Below the pieces are notes generated by a model. It saw only the letters and a program-made list of their open reading frames with translations. It was not told where the DNA came from and did not search any database. A stretch of DNA of 7,409 nucleotides from JBAZOJ01 sp041648755 (lineage in GTDB: Bacteria; Planctomycetota; B143-G9), in contig JBAZOJ010000186.1 in NCBI GenBank assembly GCA_041648755.1, positions 1-7,409 of the forward strand. Reading direction: 5' to 3'. The translations under genes were made by a program, and so were the position numbers. Below, one piece after another: positions 1 through 5,675 of this stretch. Position 1 is the first letter of the stretch, and the number at the start of each line of letters is the position of its first letter.

Positions 1-92
1 TCGGAAAAATGGTCTGCTCCCGGCAACGGGGCAAGATCGAATAGCAGAATGCGCGGATCTACGAGCTTGACCACATCCCTGTTTCGAGGCAT
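1..92 (-). CDS. Possible 5' end of a further operon gene, truncated by window edge
   Basis: An ATG at 92-90 on the minus strand opens a frame with no stop to the window edge, giving about 30 residues that begin MPRNRDVVKLVDPRILLFDL. The frame also stays open upstream into the CHAD stop region, so the true start could be the TTG at 101-99 or another codon. It lies 56 bases after the CHAD stop in the same direction, consistent with a fifth gene of the operon. No clear Shine-Dalgarno sequence precedes the ATG, and 30 residues are too few to name a family. I do not recognise it. It could be a chance open frame. Confidence 0.3.
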   Translation of the reverse strand, partial: MPRNRDVVKLVDPRILLFDLAPLPGADHFS

Positions 93-148
93 ACTTGACA
101 AACGACTACATAGCAGGACCCTGCTCCGACCATTTCTTGATTCTCCCT

Positions 149-1678
149 CTACTTCGTCCCCTCCAATATCACATCAATCTGGGCTTCCAGTTCGGCCCTG
201 GCGTTGCACAGCGTTGCGCGGGCTGCGGCAGCCCTTTCTTCGCAGCGGATGAGCAATGAGTCGATCAGAGGGGCGATATCGGATTTGGAGGCAGCAGTCT
301 GTGAAGTAGTGCGAAGCGCACACTTCACAGTAGACTCAGAAGTAGTGCGAAGCGCACACTTCACAACAGGCTGGGGATTAGCTCGCGATGCGGACTTCGC
401 AGACTGCGTCCGTAGTGCGCGCAGATGCTCGGCGGCTACCACGGCGTCCTGGTGGGCGCCCAGTTTGTCCTGGAACTGAACGAGGCTCGCGACAACGCCA
501 TCGGCCCATTCACCTGCGAACGGGACGAAAAACTCAAGCGTGTAGCGCAGGCGCTTGACTTCGATTCTCAGAGAGTGAAGCCCCGCATCGGTGAGGGGAG
601 ATGGCAGCGCGGCCAGAGCGTTCTTCAGCGTCAGGGCTGACCTGCGGATACGTGGCGATGCAAGTGCCGTTCCCTTGGGCGCTTTTTTGCCATCCGCAGC
701 GGGGCACGGAGAGCACAGGGAGTGAATCAGTTCGGCCACCCACCTGCGTGACAGCGTTCTCAACATCACCTTACGCGCACCTGCGCGCAACGAGTCAACG
801 GCCTTCAGAACAACGGCGGCTGCATCGGGCGAGCCAGCACTGGCCAGTTCGAACACGAGCCACGAACGGAACACGTCGAGGTCGCGCATCCTGCCCACGC
901 CCAGAGCCATCGTGCGGAGCCTTCTGCGCAACGCACCCGAATATCTGCCGTCCAGGACACCTCGGGACATCCGCAGGGCAGTACGAGCCCTGCGGGTGGC
1001 AACGCGAAGGTCGTGGATGAATTCAGGGTCAAGCCCGAGCCTCGCGCCTGAAGTATTGCCGATAATCTTGTATGACTGCCCCGCAAGTGCCTTGGAGGCG
1101 ATGCGCAGCAGGTCATCACGGCGCGAAATCCTCAGCTTGCTCGGAATGGGCGACCCGGGAGGGCGAATCCCCAGCGAGCGCAGTCCGAGGATGAATATGT
1201 CGGGCTCGCGCTTGGCAAGGCGGCCGGACGTGGAAACAAGGTCAATCAAAGACGCGGCGGCGGCCTTTGAAATGCGCGACATGTCCAGCCCGCACAGGAC
1301 CGGCCCGGCGGAGGATTTCTCCGCGAACTGCGATTCGAACTGCGGACGCACAAATTGGATGCGCGCTCTTTCGTCATCCAGCCTGATACTGAGTCGCGTT
1401 ACTTCGAGCGCCGCGACGACGTAACAAAGCAATGGACGGCCATCGATATCGCCGCTCACCGACGGCGGATCGGTTTCGCCATTCCGGGGATCAAACAATC
1501 CGATGCGCCGCATTCCCGAGAAGAAGAGCTTCCCGTCCTGCGTGTCATAGAACGCAAGGGAGTAACGCGAATCGCGGCGGCCACGCCCCCGCCATCCGGC
1601 AATGGAAAGTGTTTCCAGCAGAGGGACAATCTCGTCCGGCGACTCGATGTAAAACCACGCGGTCTTTGCTTTAGCCAG
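149..1678 (-). CDS. CHAD domain protein with degenerate CYTH-like N-terminus
   Basis: CHAD domains are helical, histidine-rich modules that bind inorganic polyphosphate. Numbered from the proposed CTG start (509 aa), the first CHAD half shows HDLRVATRRART at about 222-233 and RMRDLDV at 263-269. The second half shows LHSLRIEVKRLRY at about 367-379. These conserved His/Arg/Lys motifs are family hallmarks. The first ATG is at 1513, but the frame stays open back to the stop of the upstream gene at 1688. That 55-residue extension reads like a CYTH (triphosphate tunnel) fold, with SLAFYDTQDGKLFFSGMRR matching the usual YyDTpD..L...g..lR pattern. It contains no ATG, GTG or TTG. CTG at 1678-1676 lies four bases after AAAGGTG, so I chose it. 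The ExExK signature of active CYTH enzymes is absent, so this domain is probably not catalytic. Residues about 438-460 are encoded by a 36-bp tandem hairpin repeat. It is the fourth operon gene. CHAD is certain; the start is inferred. Confidence 0.9.
   Translation of the reverse strand: MAKAKTAWFYIESPDEIVPLLETLSIAGWRGRGRRDSRYSLAFYDTQDGKLFFSGMRRIGLFDPRNGETDPPSVSGDIDGRPLLCYVVAALEVTRLSIRLDDERARIQFVRPQFESQFAEKSSAGPVLCGLDMSRISKAAAASLIDLVSTSGRLAKREPDIFILGLRSLGIRPPGSPIPSKLRISRRDDLLRIASKALAGQSYKIIGNTSGARLGLDPEFIHDLRVATRRARTALRMSRGVLDGRYSGALRRRLRTMALGVGRMRDLDVFRSWLVFELASAGSPDAAAVVLKAVDSLRAGARKVMLRTLSRRWVAELIHSLCSPCPAADGKKAPKGTALASPRIRRSALTLKNALAALPSPLTDAGLHSLRIEVKRLRYTLEFFVPFAGEWADGVVASLVQFQDKLGAHQDAVVAAEHLRALRTQSAKSASRANPQPVVKCALRTTSESTVKCALRTTSQTAASKSDIAPLIDSLLIRCEERAAAARATLCNARAELEAQIDVILEGTK
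303..365. repeat. 36-bp tandem hairpin repeat (REP-like) inside the CHAD gene
   Basis: The 27-bp sequence starting GAAGTAGTGCGAAGCGCACA occurs exactly at 303-329 and again at 339-365, a period of 36. Each copy is a hairpin. In copy one, GTGAAGT (301-307) pairs with ACTTCAC (322-328) and GTGCG (309-313) with CGCAC (317-321), leaving one bulged A and an AAG loop. In the second copy the outer arm is shortened to GAAGT/ACTTC. The period is a multiple of three, so the CHAD frame survives and the protein gains two VKCALRTTS units. Confidence 0.9.
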
Positions 1679-1682
1679 GATG

Positions 1683-1689
1683 CACCTTT
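1683..1689 (-). promoter_or_regulatory. Shine-Dalgarno deciding a CTG start of the CHAD gene
   Basis: Read on the minus strand, the TAA stop of the preceding kinase-like gene (1690-1688) runs directly into AAAGGTG, followed by CATC and then CTG at 1678-1676. AGGTG with a 4-base gap to the codon is a reasonable ribosome-binding arrangement. There is no ATG, GTG or TTG in this frame until 1513, where no comparable signal was found. The stop and start are close enough for ribosome re-initiation. Confidence 0.5.
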
Positions 1690-2401
1690 AGCCTTCCGAT
1701 AGTCCAAGAATGGAGTCGTTGTGGTCGAGCAGCTTCTCGACCTGATCGCGCAAGTCCTTCTGGATGCCGACGACTGAGCGATCACCATTGATGATTTCAA
1801 ACTCGTATTGCCGCGACAGCTTGGCAAATTCCGCCCTGATCCTCTGCTGGTACTTCACAAAGCTCGTGTACCAGTTGCGCGAAATCCCAAGGTCCATGCC
1901 CGATTCCCAGTAGTCCATATGGCCCTTGGCCTCAAGGGTACGGTTAACTAAGTACGGGGTCGAGACTTTCAGGTAGAAAACCGCGTCGGGCACGATCGCC
2001 ATGGAGTAAAGCGATTTAGTGTATGCGGGGTCTGCGCCGCGAACGATATCGCGGACCATCAGCGTGAAGATGTAGCGGTCGGCTATCACGATGAAACCGG
2101 CCCGCAAGGCCGCAATAATGTTATTTTCCATCTGGTCGTAGAAGTCCGTGGCATAGAACAGCGACATCGTGCGGGGGCTCAGGACGTTGCCTTCTTTTGC
2201 CTTCTCCAGTTCAGCGCTCACAAGGTTCGACCGCTTCAGGCCCACCTGTGACACGGCGAACCCCTGCTGCTCCAGCCATTCGCTGAGCAGCCGGATCTGG
2301 GTGCTGCGACCGGACGAATCCGGGCCTTCGATCACTATCAGCAGGCCGTTCAGCTTGGACAGGTCAACTCCCGGCGGGGGGCTCTTATAGCATGATTTCA
2401 T
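1688..2401 (-). CDS. Thymidylate kinase-like P-loop protein, Walker A Lys replaced by Arg
   Basis: This 237-residue protein has the thymidylate kinase fold signature but an altered P-loop. Residues 26-34 read GPDSSGRST, where the family normally has GxDxxGKST. The codon at the key position is CGC, two changes from a lysine codon, so a single sequencing error is unlikely. DRY follows at 108-110, then IFTLMVRDIVRG at 111-122, where canonical dTMP kinases have a serine and AYQG. WESGMDLGIS (165-174) matches FEAGMDLGLS in the adjacent paralogue. An N-terminal extension of about 18 residues precedes the first beta strand. It starts 9 bases after the previous stop and ends 9 bases before the proposed CHAD start. 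It may be a degenerate subunit pairing with its neighbour, or a kinase tolerating arginine. Family membership is clear; activity and substrate are unknown. Confidence 0.9.
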   Translation of the reverse strand: MKSCYKSPPPGVDLSKLNGLLIVIEGPDSSGRSTQIRLLSEWLEQQGFAVSQVGLKRSNLVSAELEKAKEGNVLSPRTMSLFYATDFYDQMENNIIAALRAGFIVIADRYIFTLMVRDIVRGADPAYTKSLYSMAIVPDAVFYLKVSTPYLVNRTLEAKGHMDYWESGMDLGISRNWYTSFVKYQQRIRAEFAKLSRQYEFEIINGDRSVVGIQKDLRDQVEKLLDHNDSILGLSEG

Positions 2402-2418
2402 TGCTTACACCTACCTCC
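2402..2418 (-). promoter_or_regulatory. Strong double Shine-Dalgarno for the second kinase-like gene
   Basis: On the minus strand the end of the first kinase-like gene reads CGG AGG TAG, and the stop codon lies inside GGAGGTAGGTG. The second AGGTG is six bases from the ATG at 2401-2399. The ribosome-binding site therefore overlaps the upstream stop, which points to coupled translation of the two paralogues. Confidence 0.75.
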
Positions 2419-3082
2419 GGGCAAACCGGGACAGCTCGATGCGCGTTGACACAACGTTTCGCACGATCTCCTGCTGCTCATGAATCAGCCGGGTCGCATC
2501 AATTGAAACGAATCCGAACTCCTGCGCCATTCCCTCGTATTGCGCCATAATGCGTTCGCTGAACATGCTGAAACTGGTGGTCAGGTCAGAGGACAGCCCG
2601 AGATCCATCCCTGCCTCGAAGTACTTCAGCGTGGGCCTTCCTTCGAGGATGCGGCCAAGGGCTATGGACGACGGAAGCCTGAAATAGAGTGTGATATCCG
2701 GAACTGCCGCGAAGCTGTACAGGTCGCGCAGCCAGCTTTTCTCGCACCCGCGCACGCCATCCCGCGCAAACGATGTGAACATGTACCTGTCGCACAGGAC
2801 AATGTATCCGCCCTCGAGCATCGGCTGAATCTGTCGCTCATAGCGGTCGGCAAAGTCAGTTGCGTGGATCAGGCTGAACGTGGTGGGCGTCAGCAATTGC
2901 CCCTTCTTGCCGCGCCGGGTGGCTTCTTTCACGAGCGTGCTGGAGTTCCACTCGGAGAAGAAGACCTTGCGCTTCATCCCTTTGAGCCACTGATGCAGCA
3001 GGTAAATCTGGGTGGATTTGCCAGAGCCATCCAGCCCTTCTACCGCGATGAGCCTACCAGGAAATGAGTTCTTCGCGTTCAT
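2411..3082 (-). CDS. Thymidylate kinase-like P-loop kinase, intact Walker A
   Basis: This 223-residue protein resembles thymidylate kinase (dTMP + ATP to dTDP + ADP) in size and motif order. The intact P-loop GLDGSGKST is at residues 16-24, ATDFADRYE at 74-82, the DRY motif at 98-100, and VPDITLYFRL at 127-136. It departs from ordinary dTMP kinase after DRY. Residues 105-112 read FARDGVRG rather than the AYQG type that helps hold the thymine base, and the LID region carries FEAGMDLGLS (155-164), shared with the next gene. It is probably an active kinase, but its substrate may not be dTMP. Its first 29 bases overlap the end of the exopolyphosphatase gene, and only a weak GAGACG-type ribosome site precedes the ATG, so it probably relies on coupling. 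A housekeeping tmk is likely elsewhere in the genome. Confidence 0.92.
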   Translation of the reverse strand: MNAKNSFPGRLIAVEGLDGSGKSTQIYLLHQWLKGMKRKVFFSEWNSSTLVKEATRRGKKGQLLTPTTFSLIHATDFADRYERQIQPMLEGGYIVLCDRYMFTSFARDGVRGCEKSWLRDLYSFAAVPDITLYFRLPSSIALGRILEGRPTLKYFEAGMDLGLSSDLTTSFSMFSERIMAQYEGMAQEFGFVSIDATRLIHEQQEIVRNVVSTRIELSRFARR

Positions 3083-4649
3083 ATTTCGTCTCGTCTATCG
3101 TTAGCTTGAGGTTAAAGAGTTTCGTGAACATCCTGCCCTTCTTCTTCAGGGCTGCCCGCTCGATTGTCAGGTCTCCCGAGCCCTGTACAAGGAGCCGCAC
3201 TTCCGAGCCCTTTTTCTCTGCCCGGAGGCTGTACACCTTCTGGCGATGCTCGCGGTCAAGCGCGTCGGCGACACGCAGAATCGAGGCCAGCTTGATAACG
3301 CGCGCCCGTTCGGCCTCTGTAAGGGCCACAAACATGCGGTGGCCGGTGGAGGGCTCGCGCTTGCGGTGATAGCGGGTGATATTGGCAACCATCAGCTTCT
3401 GATGGGCAGAAAGGAATGAGATGGGCGAGTGCCGGATGATATAGGCGGAATGCTTGTGATGGGCCTTTGCGCCGAGATACAGCCCGATGTCATGGAGCAT
3501 GGCCGCGGTGGAAAGCAGCCTGCGGTCGCCCGCACCGAGTTGATGAAGGTCGTGCAGGGAATCGAACAGGCCTAATGCCAGCATTGTGACGTGGACACAG
3601 TGCTTCTCGTCGTAGAAGTATCTGCGGCCGAGCGCGCGCTCATCCGCGTAAAGCTCGGTTTGAGGCGGCGGCTCTCCGCGACCGGTGATCTCGTCAACAA
3701 GGTCGAAGAACAGCCCTTCCTTGATACCGGTGTACGGCACGATTACCTCGTCCACTCCGATCAGCTCGGCCAGCCGGGAGTAAATCATGGCGGCCGGCAG
3801 AATCACGTCGGCCCGGTCTTCCTTCAGGCTCAGTTTTTCGACGCGATCCTGGTATGAAAGTCCGAACAGCGACTCCATTACTTCGCGAAGCTTCGCCATA
3901 GGCAGCTTGCTTACGCCATTGCCGTCCATAGGGACGGCAGCCATTCGCGCCAGGGATTCTATGTTTCCGCCTGTGGCGATGAACCCGGCCAGTCGGTCCC
4001 TGTTCATAATGGCAGGAACCTTCAGGGCATCCAGGTATTGCGTCAGGACACGGCGGAAGCGCGAGGGGTCCTCGTCCGAGCCCGCCAGTACCTCCAGCAG
4101 GCGAACTGCACCCATCGAATGGCATTCGGTGGCCAGGATACCGGAGTCATCGGCGAGAGAGACTTCAAGGCTGCCACCGCCAAGTTCCGCGATAATCCAC
4201 TGCCGCTGTCCAAGGCTCATTCTGGACCGGACGGCCTTGTACACGACGCGAGCCTCTTCCCCTCCGCTTATGACGTTGAGAGTTATACCGGACTCGCGCT
4301 TGACCGCTTTGATGAAATCGCCGCCGTTCGAGCTTTCGCGCACGGCGCTCGTGGCTACTGCGCGGCAGTGCCTGATCCCCTGTTCGTCCATTATCCCACG
4401 AAATGATATGAAGGAAGTAAGGGCGCTGTCCATAGCACTGCGAGACAGCTTGCCGGAGACGAAGACCCCATGGCCAAGGCGTACCGAGACGCGGTCATCG
4501 TAGAGCACGCTGTACTTGCGTGGCTCGTGGAATTCGGCCGCGCCGAAGCGGATTGCGTTGGAGCCGACGTCAATCGCCGCGACCTTAATCGGAAAGGCCG
4601 GATTGGAATGGTCGGATCCGTTACCGTTCTTACGCGGGGCTGGTGCCAT
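3054..4649 (-). CDS. ppx: Ppx/GppA-family exopolyphosphatase with C-terminal HD domain
   Basis: Ppx enzymes remove terminal phosphates from polyphosphate, and GppA paralogues also convert pppGpp to ppGpp. The 531-residue length fits the two-module E. coli Ppx type (about 510). The actin-like N-terminal module shows DVGSNAIR (27-34), TSAVRES (100-106), SGGEEA (128-133), the glycine-rich phosphate loop ELGGGSLEV (155-163) and ATGGNIESLA (225-234). YTGIKEGL (306-313) closes this module. The C-terminal HD module has MLHDIG (384-389), HHKH (397-400) and RVADALDREH (459-468), so the metal-binding residues look intact. The ATG is preceded by AAGGAAG at an 8-base distance. It is the first gene of the operon, and its end overlaps the first kinase-like gene by 29 bases. 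No signal peptide is seen, so it should be cytoplasmic. The sequence cannot separate Ppx from GppA activity; the linked CHAD gene favours polyphosphate. Confidence 0.95.
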   Translation of the reverse strand: MAPAPRKNGNGSDHSNPAFPIKVAAIDVGSNAIRFGAAEFHEPRKYSVLYDDRVSVRLGHGVFVSGKLSRSAMDSALTSFISFRGIMDEQGIRHCRAVATSAVRESSNGGDFIKAVKRESGITLNVISGGEEARVVYKAVRSRMSLGQRQWIIAELGGGSLEVSLADDSGILATECHSMGAVRLLEVLAGSDEDPSRFRRVLTQYLDALKVPAIMNRDRLAGFIATGGNIESLARMAAVPMDGNGVSKLPMAKLREVMESLFGLSYQDRVEKLSLKEDRADVILPAAMIYSRLAELIGVDEVIVPYTGIKEGLFFDLVDEITGRGEPPPQTELYADERALGRRYFYDEKHCVHVTMLALGLFDSLHDLHQLGAGDRRLLSTAAMLHDIGLYLGAKAHHKHSAYIIRHSPISFLSAHQKLMVANITRYHRKREPSTGHRMFVALTEAERARVIKLASILRVADALDREHRQKVYSLRAEKKGSEVRLLVQGSGDLTIERAALKKKGRMFTKLFNLKLTIDETKYEREELISW

Positions 4650-4672
4650 GGGTCTGTCTTCCTTGCGGTGGG

Positions 4673-4678
4673 ATTATA
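4673..4678 (-). promoter_or_regulatory. -10 element (TATAAT) for the ppx operon
   Basis: On the minus strand a perfect TATAAT lies 24 bases upstream of the ppx ATG. Transcription would begin around 4665, leaving a leader of about 15 bases that contains the AAGGAAG ribosome site. The hexamer 17 bases further upstream (GTGGCG) does not resemble TTGACA, so the -35 part is weak or absent. The promoter abuts the GCCTACGGAGG repeats. Confidence 0.45.
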
Positions 4679-4701
4679 CAGCATTGGGGGAGATGCGCCA
4701 C

Positions 4702-4786
4702 CCTCCTTCGCCGCGCCTACGGAGGGCTGCGTCCTCCTTCCCCCTTCGCAACGCCTACGGAGGACAAGTCGCCGCGCCTACGGCGG
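4702..4786. repeat. Cluster of GCCTACGGAGG palindromic repeats
   Basis: Three related units sit side by side: 4702-4725 (CCTCC, spacer, GCCTACGGAGG), 4733-4763 (CCTCC, longer spacer, GCCTACGGAGG) and 4771-4786 (GCCTACGGCGG). In the first two the CCTCC and GGAGG ends are complementary and can close a stem. A related unit lies at 5421-5443. All are just upstream of the ppx promoter. From memory, repeats of this kind are common in environmental genomes and give spurious proteins rich in RRAYGG. Confidence 0.75.
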
Positions 4787-4920
4787 ACCCTGTCCCACAC
4801 ACGAATGAGACCATTGCCAGAGCCGAACAGCCAGAAGAGGTTATCCGCTAATGCACGCCAATGGACGCGAAACGAACAGATCATTGCGAGGCCAAATCCC
4901 TGAAGAAGACGAGGAGAAGA

Positions 4921-4995
4921 AGGTTTTACCACAGAGGACTCAGAGGTTCACAGAGGAAGAGAGGCAATTTGCGCGGCCCGCGATCCAAGAGTCTT
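4921..4995 (+). repeat. Composite ACAGAGG repeat, copy A (plus orientation)
   Basis: The block begins AGGTTTTACC, continues with three degenerate CAGAGG units, and then GAAGAG followed by a degenerate TTTGCGCGGCCCG tail. Its 34-base core at 4928-4961 matches the reverse complement of 5640-5673 with one mismatch. Two further copies in the opposite orientation lie at 5471-5536 and 5605-5675. The translated forms are low-complexity and spurious, so this is not coding DNA. Confidence 0.8.
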
Positions 4996-5062
4996 ACCAC
5001 AAACGCTTCGGCGGCGAGAGCCAACCACACGAAAACGGATGATCATTGCGAAGCCCGGAAGA

Positions 5063-5118
5063 GCCGAAAGGCCGTGAGCAAAGTCGAATGGCCGAAAGGC
5101 CGTGAGCGAAGTCGAACG
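5063..5118. repeat. 28-bp tandem repeat, two copies
   Basis: Two adjacent 28-base units begin GCCGAAAGGCCGTGAGC at 5063 and 5091 and differ at two positions (A/G and T/C). The internal GCCGAAAGGC is a small inverted repeat (GCC/GGC around GAAA). The GTGAGCGAAGTCGAA core resembles a repeat seen in many bacterial genomes that is often mistranslated as FDFAHGLS-type peptides. No gene covers it. Confidence 0.85.
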
Positions 5119-5120
5119 GC

Positions 5121-5141
5121 AAAAAAAGCGCCTGATGGCGC
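5121..5141 (-). terminator. Rho-independent terminator-like hairpin, minus strand
   Basis: On the minus strand GCGCC (5141-5137), loop ATCA and GGCGC (5132-5128) form a perfect 5-bp GC stem followed immediately by seven T (5127-5121). This is the classic intrinsic terminator layout. No convincing coding gene lies upstream of it on the minus strand, so what it terminates is unclear. It may insulate the ppx promoter from upstream transcription or end an unannotated small RNA. Confidence 0.5.
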
Positions 5142-5420
5142 GCCGTCGTGGTATAGTAGGAGTGCATAGGAGTATCCGGCGTAATTGCATCGCGCACACC
5201 GAGCCCAAGGATGGGCGAATAAGGCTCGCGATATCAGCGCAACCCGCCCCCAAAATCCGAACCCTTTCAGTTGCCCCCTGCCGCTGACAGGGACGAAGTG
5301 CGGGCGAAGCCCCTGTGGGGCCGACTGGAGGCCGGAGGCTGGAGGCTGGAGGTCGAGCCGGAACACCGGCGAATGGCGAGCGGCGAGCGGAGTCGCGGCG
5401 AGAAATGCACAATGATGACC
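5142..5420. other. Gene-free stretch with hairpins and GGAGGCTGG/GGCGAGC short repeats
   Basis: No reading frame here looks like a protein; the open frames are repeat-derived. Visible structure includes GAGCC...GGCTC around 5200-5227 enclosing GCCC/GGGC, CCCTG/CAGGG around 5277-5293, and GCCCC TGT GGGGC near 5309-5321. A short direct repeat of GGAGGCTGGAGG type covers about 5327-5353, and GGCGAGCGGCGAGCGG lies near 5376-5391. Both are common intergenic low-complexity motifs. Confidence 0.5.
5149..5157 (+). promoter_or_regulatory. Possible extended -10 promoter, plus strand
   Basis: TGGTATAGT fits the extended -10 pattern TGnTATAAT with one mismatch. No good -35 is present, which extended -10 promoters can tolerate. 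Transcription would start near 5164 and run toward the epimerase gene about 510 bases away, or make a short RNA through the structured stretch at 5190-5330. This is a motif match only. Confidence 0.25.
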
Positions 5421-5443
5421 CTCCTGCGCTAGGCCTACGGAGG
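5421..5443. repeat. Fourth GCCTACGGAGG palindromic unit
   Basis: CTCC and GGAGG flank TGCGCTAGGCCTAC, matching the units at 4702-4786. It is followed by GCTTCGCTCCGC. It lies about 640 bases from the cluster and next to the inverted composite repeats. Confidence 0.65.
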
Positions 5444-5470
5444 GCTTCGCTCCGCTGATCCGAAATCCAT

Positions 5471-5536
5471 GGCTTCCGGGCCTCGCAAAGGATCGCCTCT
5501 TCCTCTGCGTACCTCTGCGTACTCTGCGGTAAAACC
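5471..5536 (-). repeat. Composite ACAGAGG repeat, copy B (minus orientation)
   Basis: Read on the minus strand this has the same order as copy A: GGTTTTACC, three GCAGAGG-type units, GAAGAGG, then CGATCCTTTGCGAGGCCCGG. The CAGAGG units are diverged (GCAGAG, GCAGAGG), but the module order is preserved. Confidence 0.8.
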
Positions 5537-5537
5537 T

Positions 5538-5636
5538 CTTCCGATCGGCTTTCTGCCCTGGCAAAGGATTTCTTGGCGGACTTGGCGCCTTGGCGGTTAA
5601 TGCCCTTCCGATCGGCTTTCTGCCCTGGCAAAGGAT
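5538..5636. repeat. Exact 32-bp direct repeat flanking a CCAAGGCG block
   Basis: A 32-base sequence beginning CTTCCGATCGGCTTTCTGCC is present identically at 5538-5569 and 5605-5636, a period of 67. Between them, 5569-5600 read on the minus strand as AACCGCCAAGGCGCCAAG plus another CCAAG unit, a degenerate 9-base repeat. Exact identity of the 32-mers suggests recent duplication or gene conversion. Confidence 0.9.
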
Positions 5637-5675
5637 CACCTCTTCCTCTGTGAACCTCTGTGTCCTCTGTGGTAA
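5605..5675 (-). repeat. Composite ACAGAGG repeat, copy C (minus orientation)
   Basis: On the minus strand TTACCACAGAGG is followed by ACACAGAGG, TTCACAGAGG, GAAGAGG and then the TGATCCTTTGCCAGGGCAG module shared with the 32-bp repeat. It ends exactly where the epimerase reading frame opens, and its TAA (5673-5675 on the plus strand) is the in-frame stop before that gene's GTG. Confidence 0.8.

Noticed and set aside
112..125. AGCAG-GACC-CTGCT hairpin after the CHAD stop as a terminator
   Set aside because: The stem is only 5 bp and no T run follows on either strand.
601..1020. Plus-strand open frames opposite the CHAD gene (also 912-1424 and 1355-1702)
   Set aside because: They are antisense shadows of the GC-rich CHAD reading frame, with no recognisable motifs.
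1688..3082. Assignment of the kinase pair to PPK2 polyphosphate kinases or to housekeeping tmk
   Set aside because: PPK2 signature motifs are not seen. The dTMP-kinase base-binding AYQG motif is also missing, so neither specific name is supported.
3787..4503. 238-codon plus-strand open frame opposite ppx
   Set aside because: It is an Arg/Ser-rich antisense shadow. The minus-strand frame has complete Ppx/GppA and HD motifs.
5102..5287. 61-codon plus-strand open frame starting MSEVERQKK
   Set aside because: It starts inside the 28-bp tandem repeat, crosses the terminator-like hairpin, has no ribosome site and shows no family motif.
5471..5675. CRISPR array
   Set aside because: The repeats are few, of mixed families and orientations, with repeated rather than unique spacers, and no cas genes are present.
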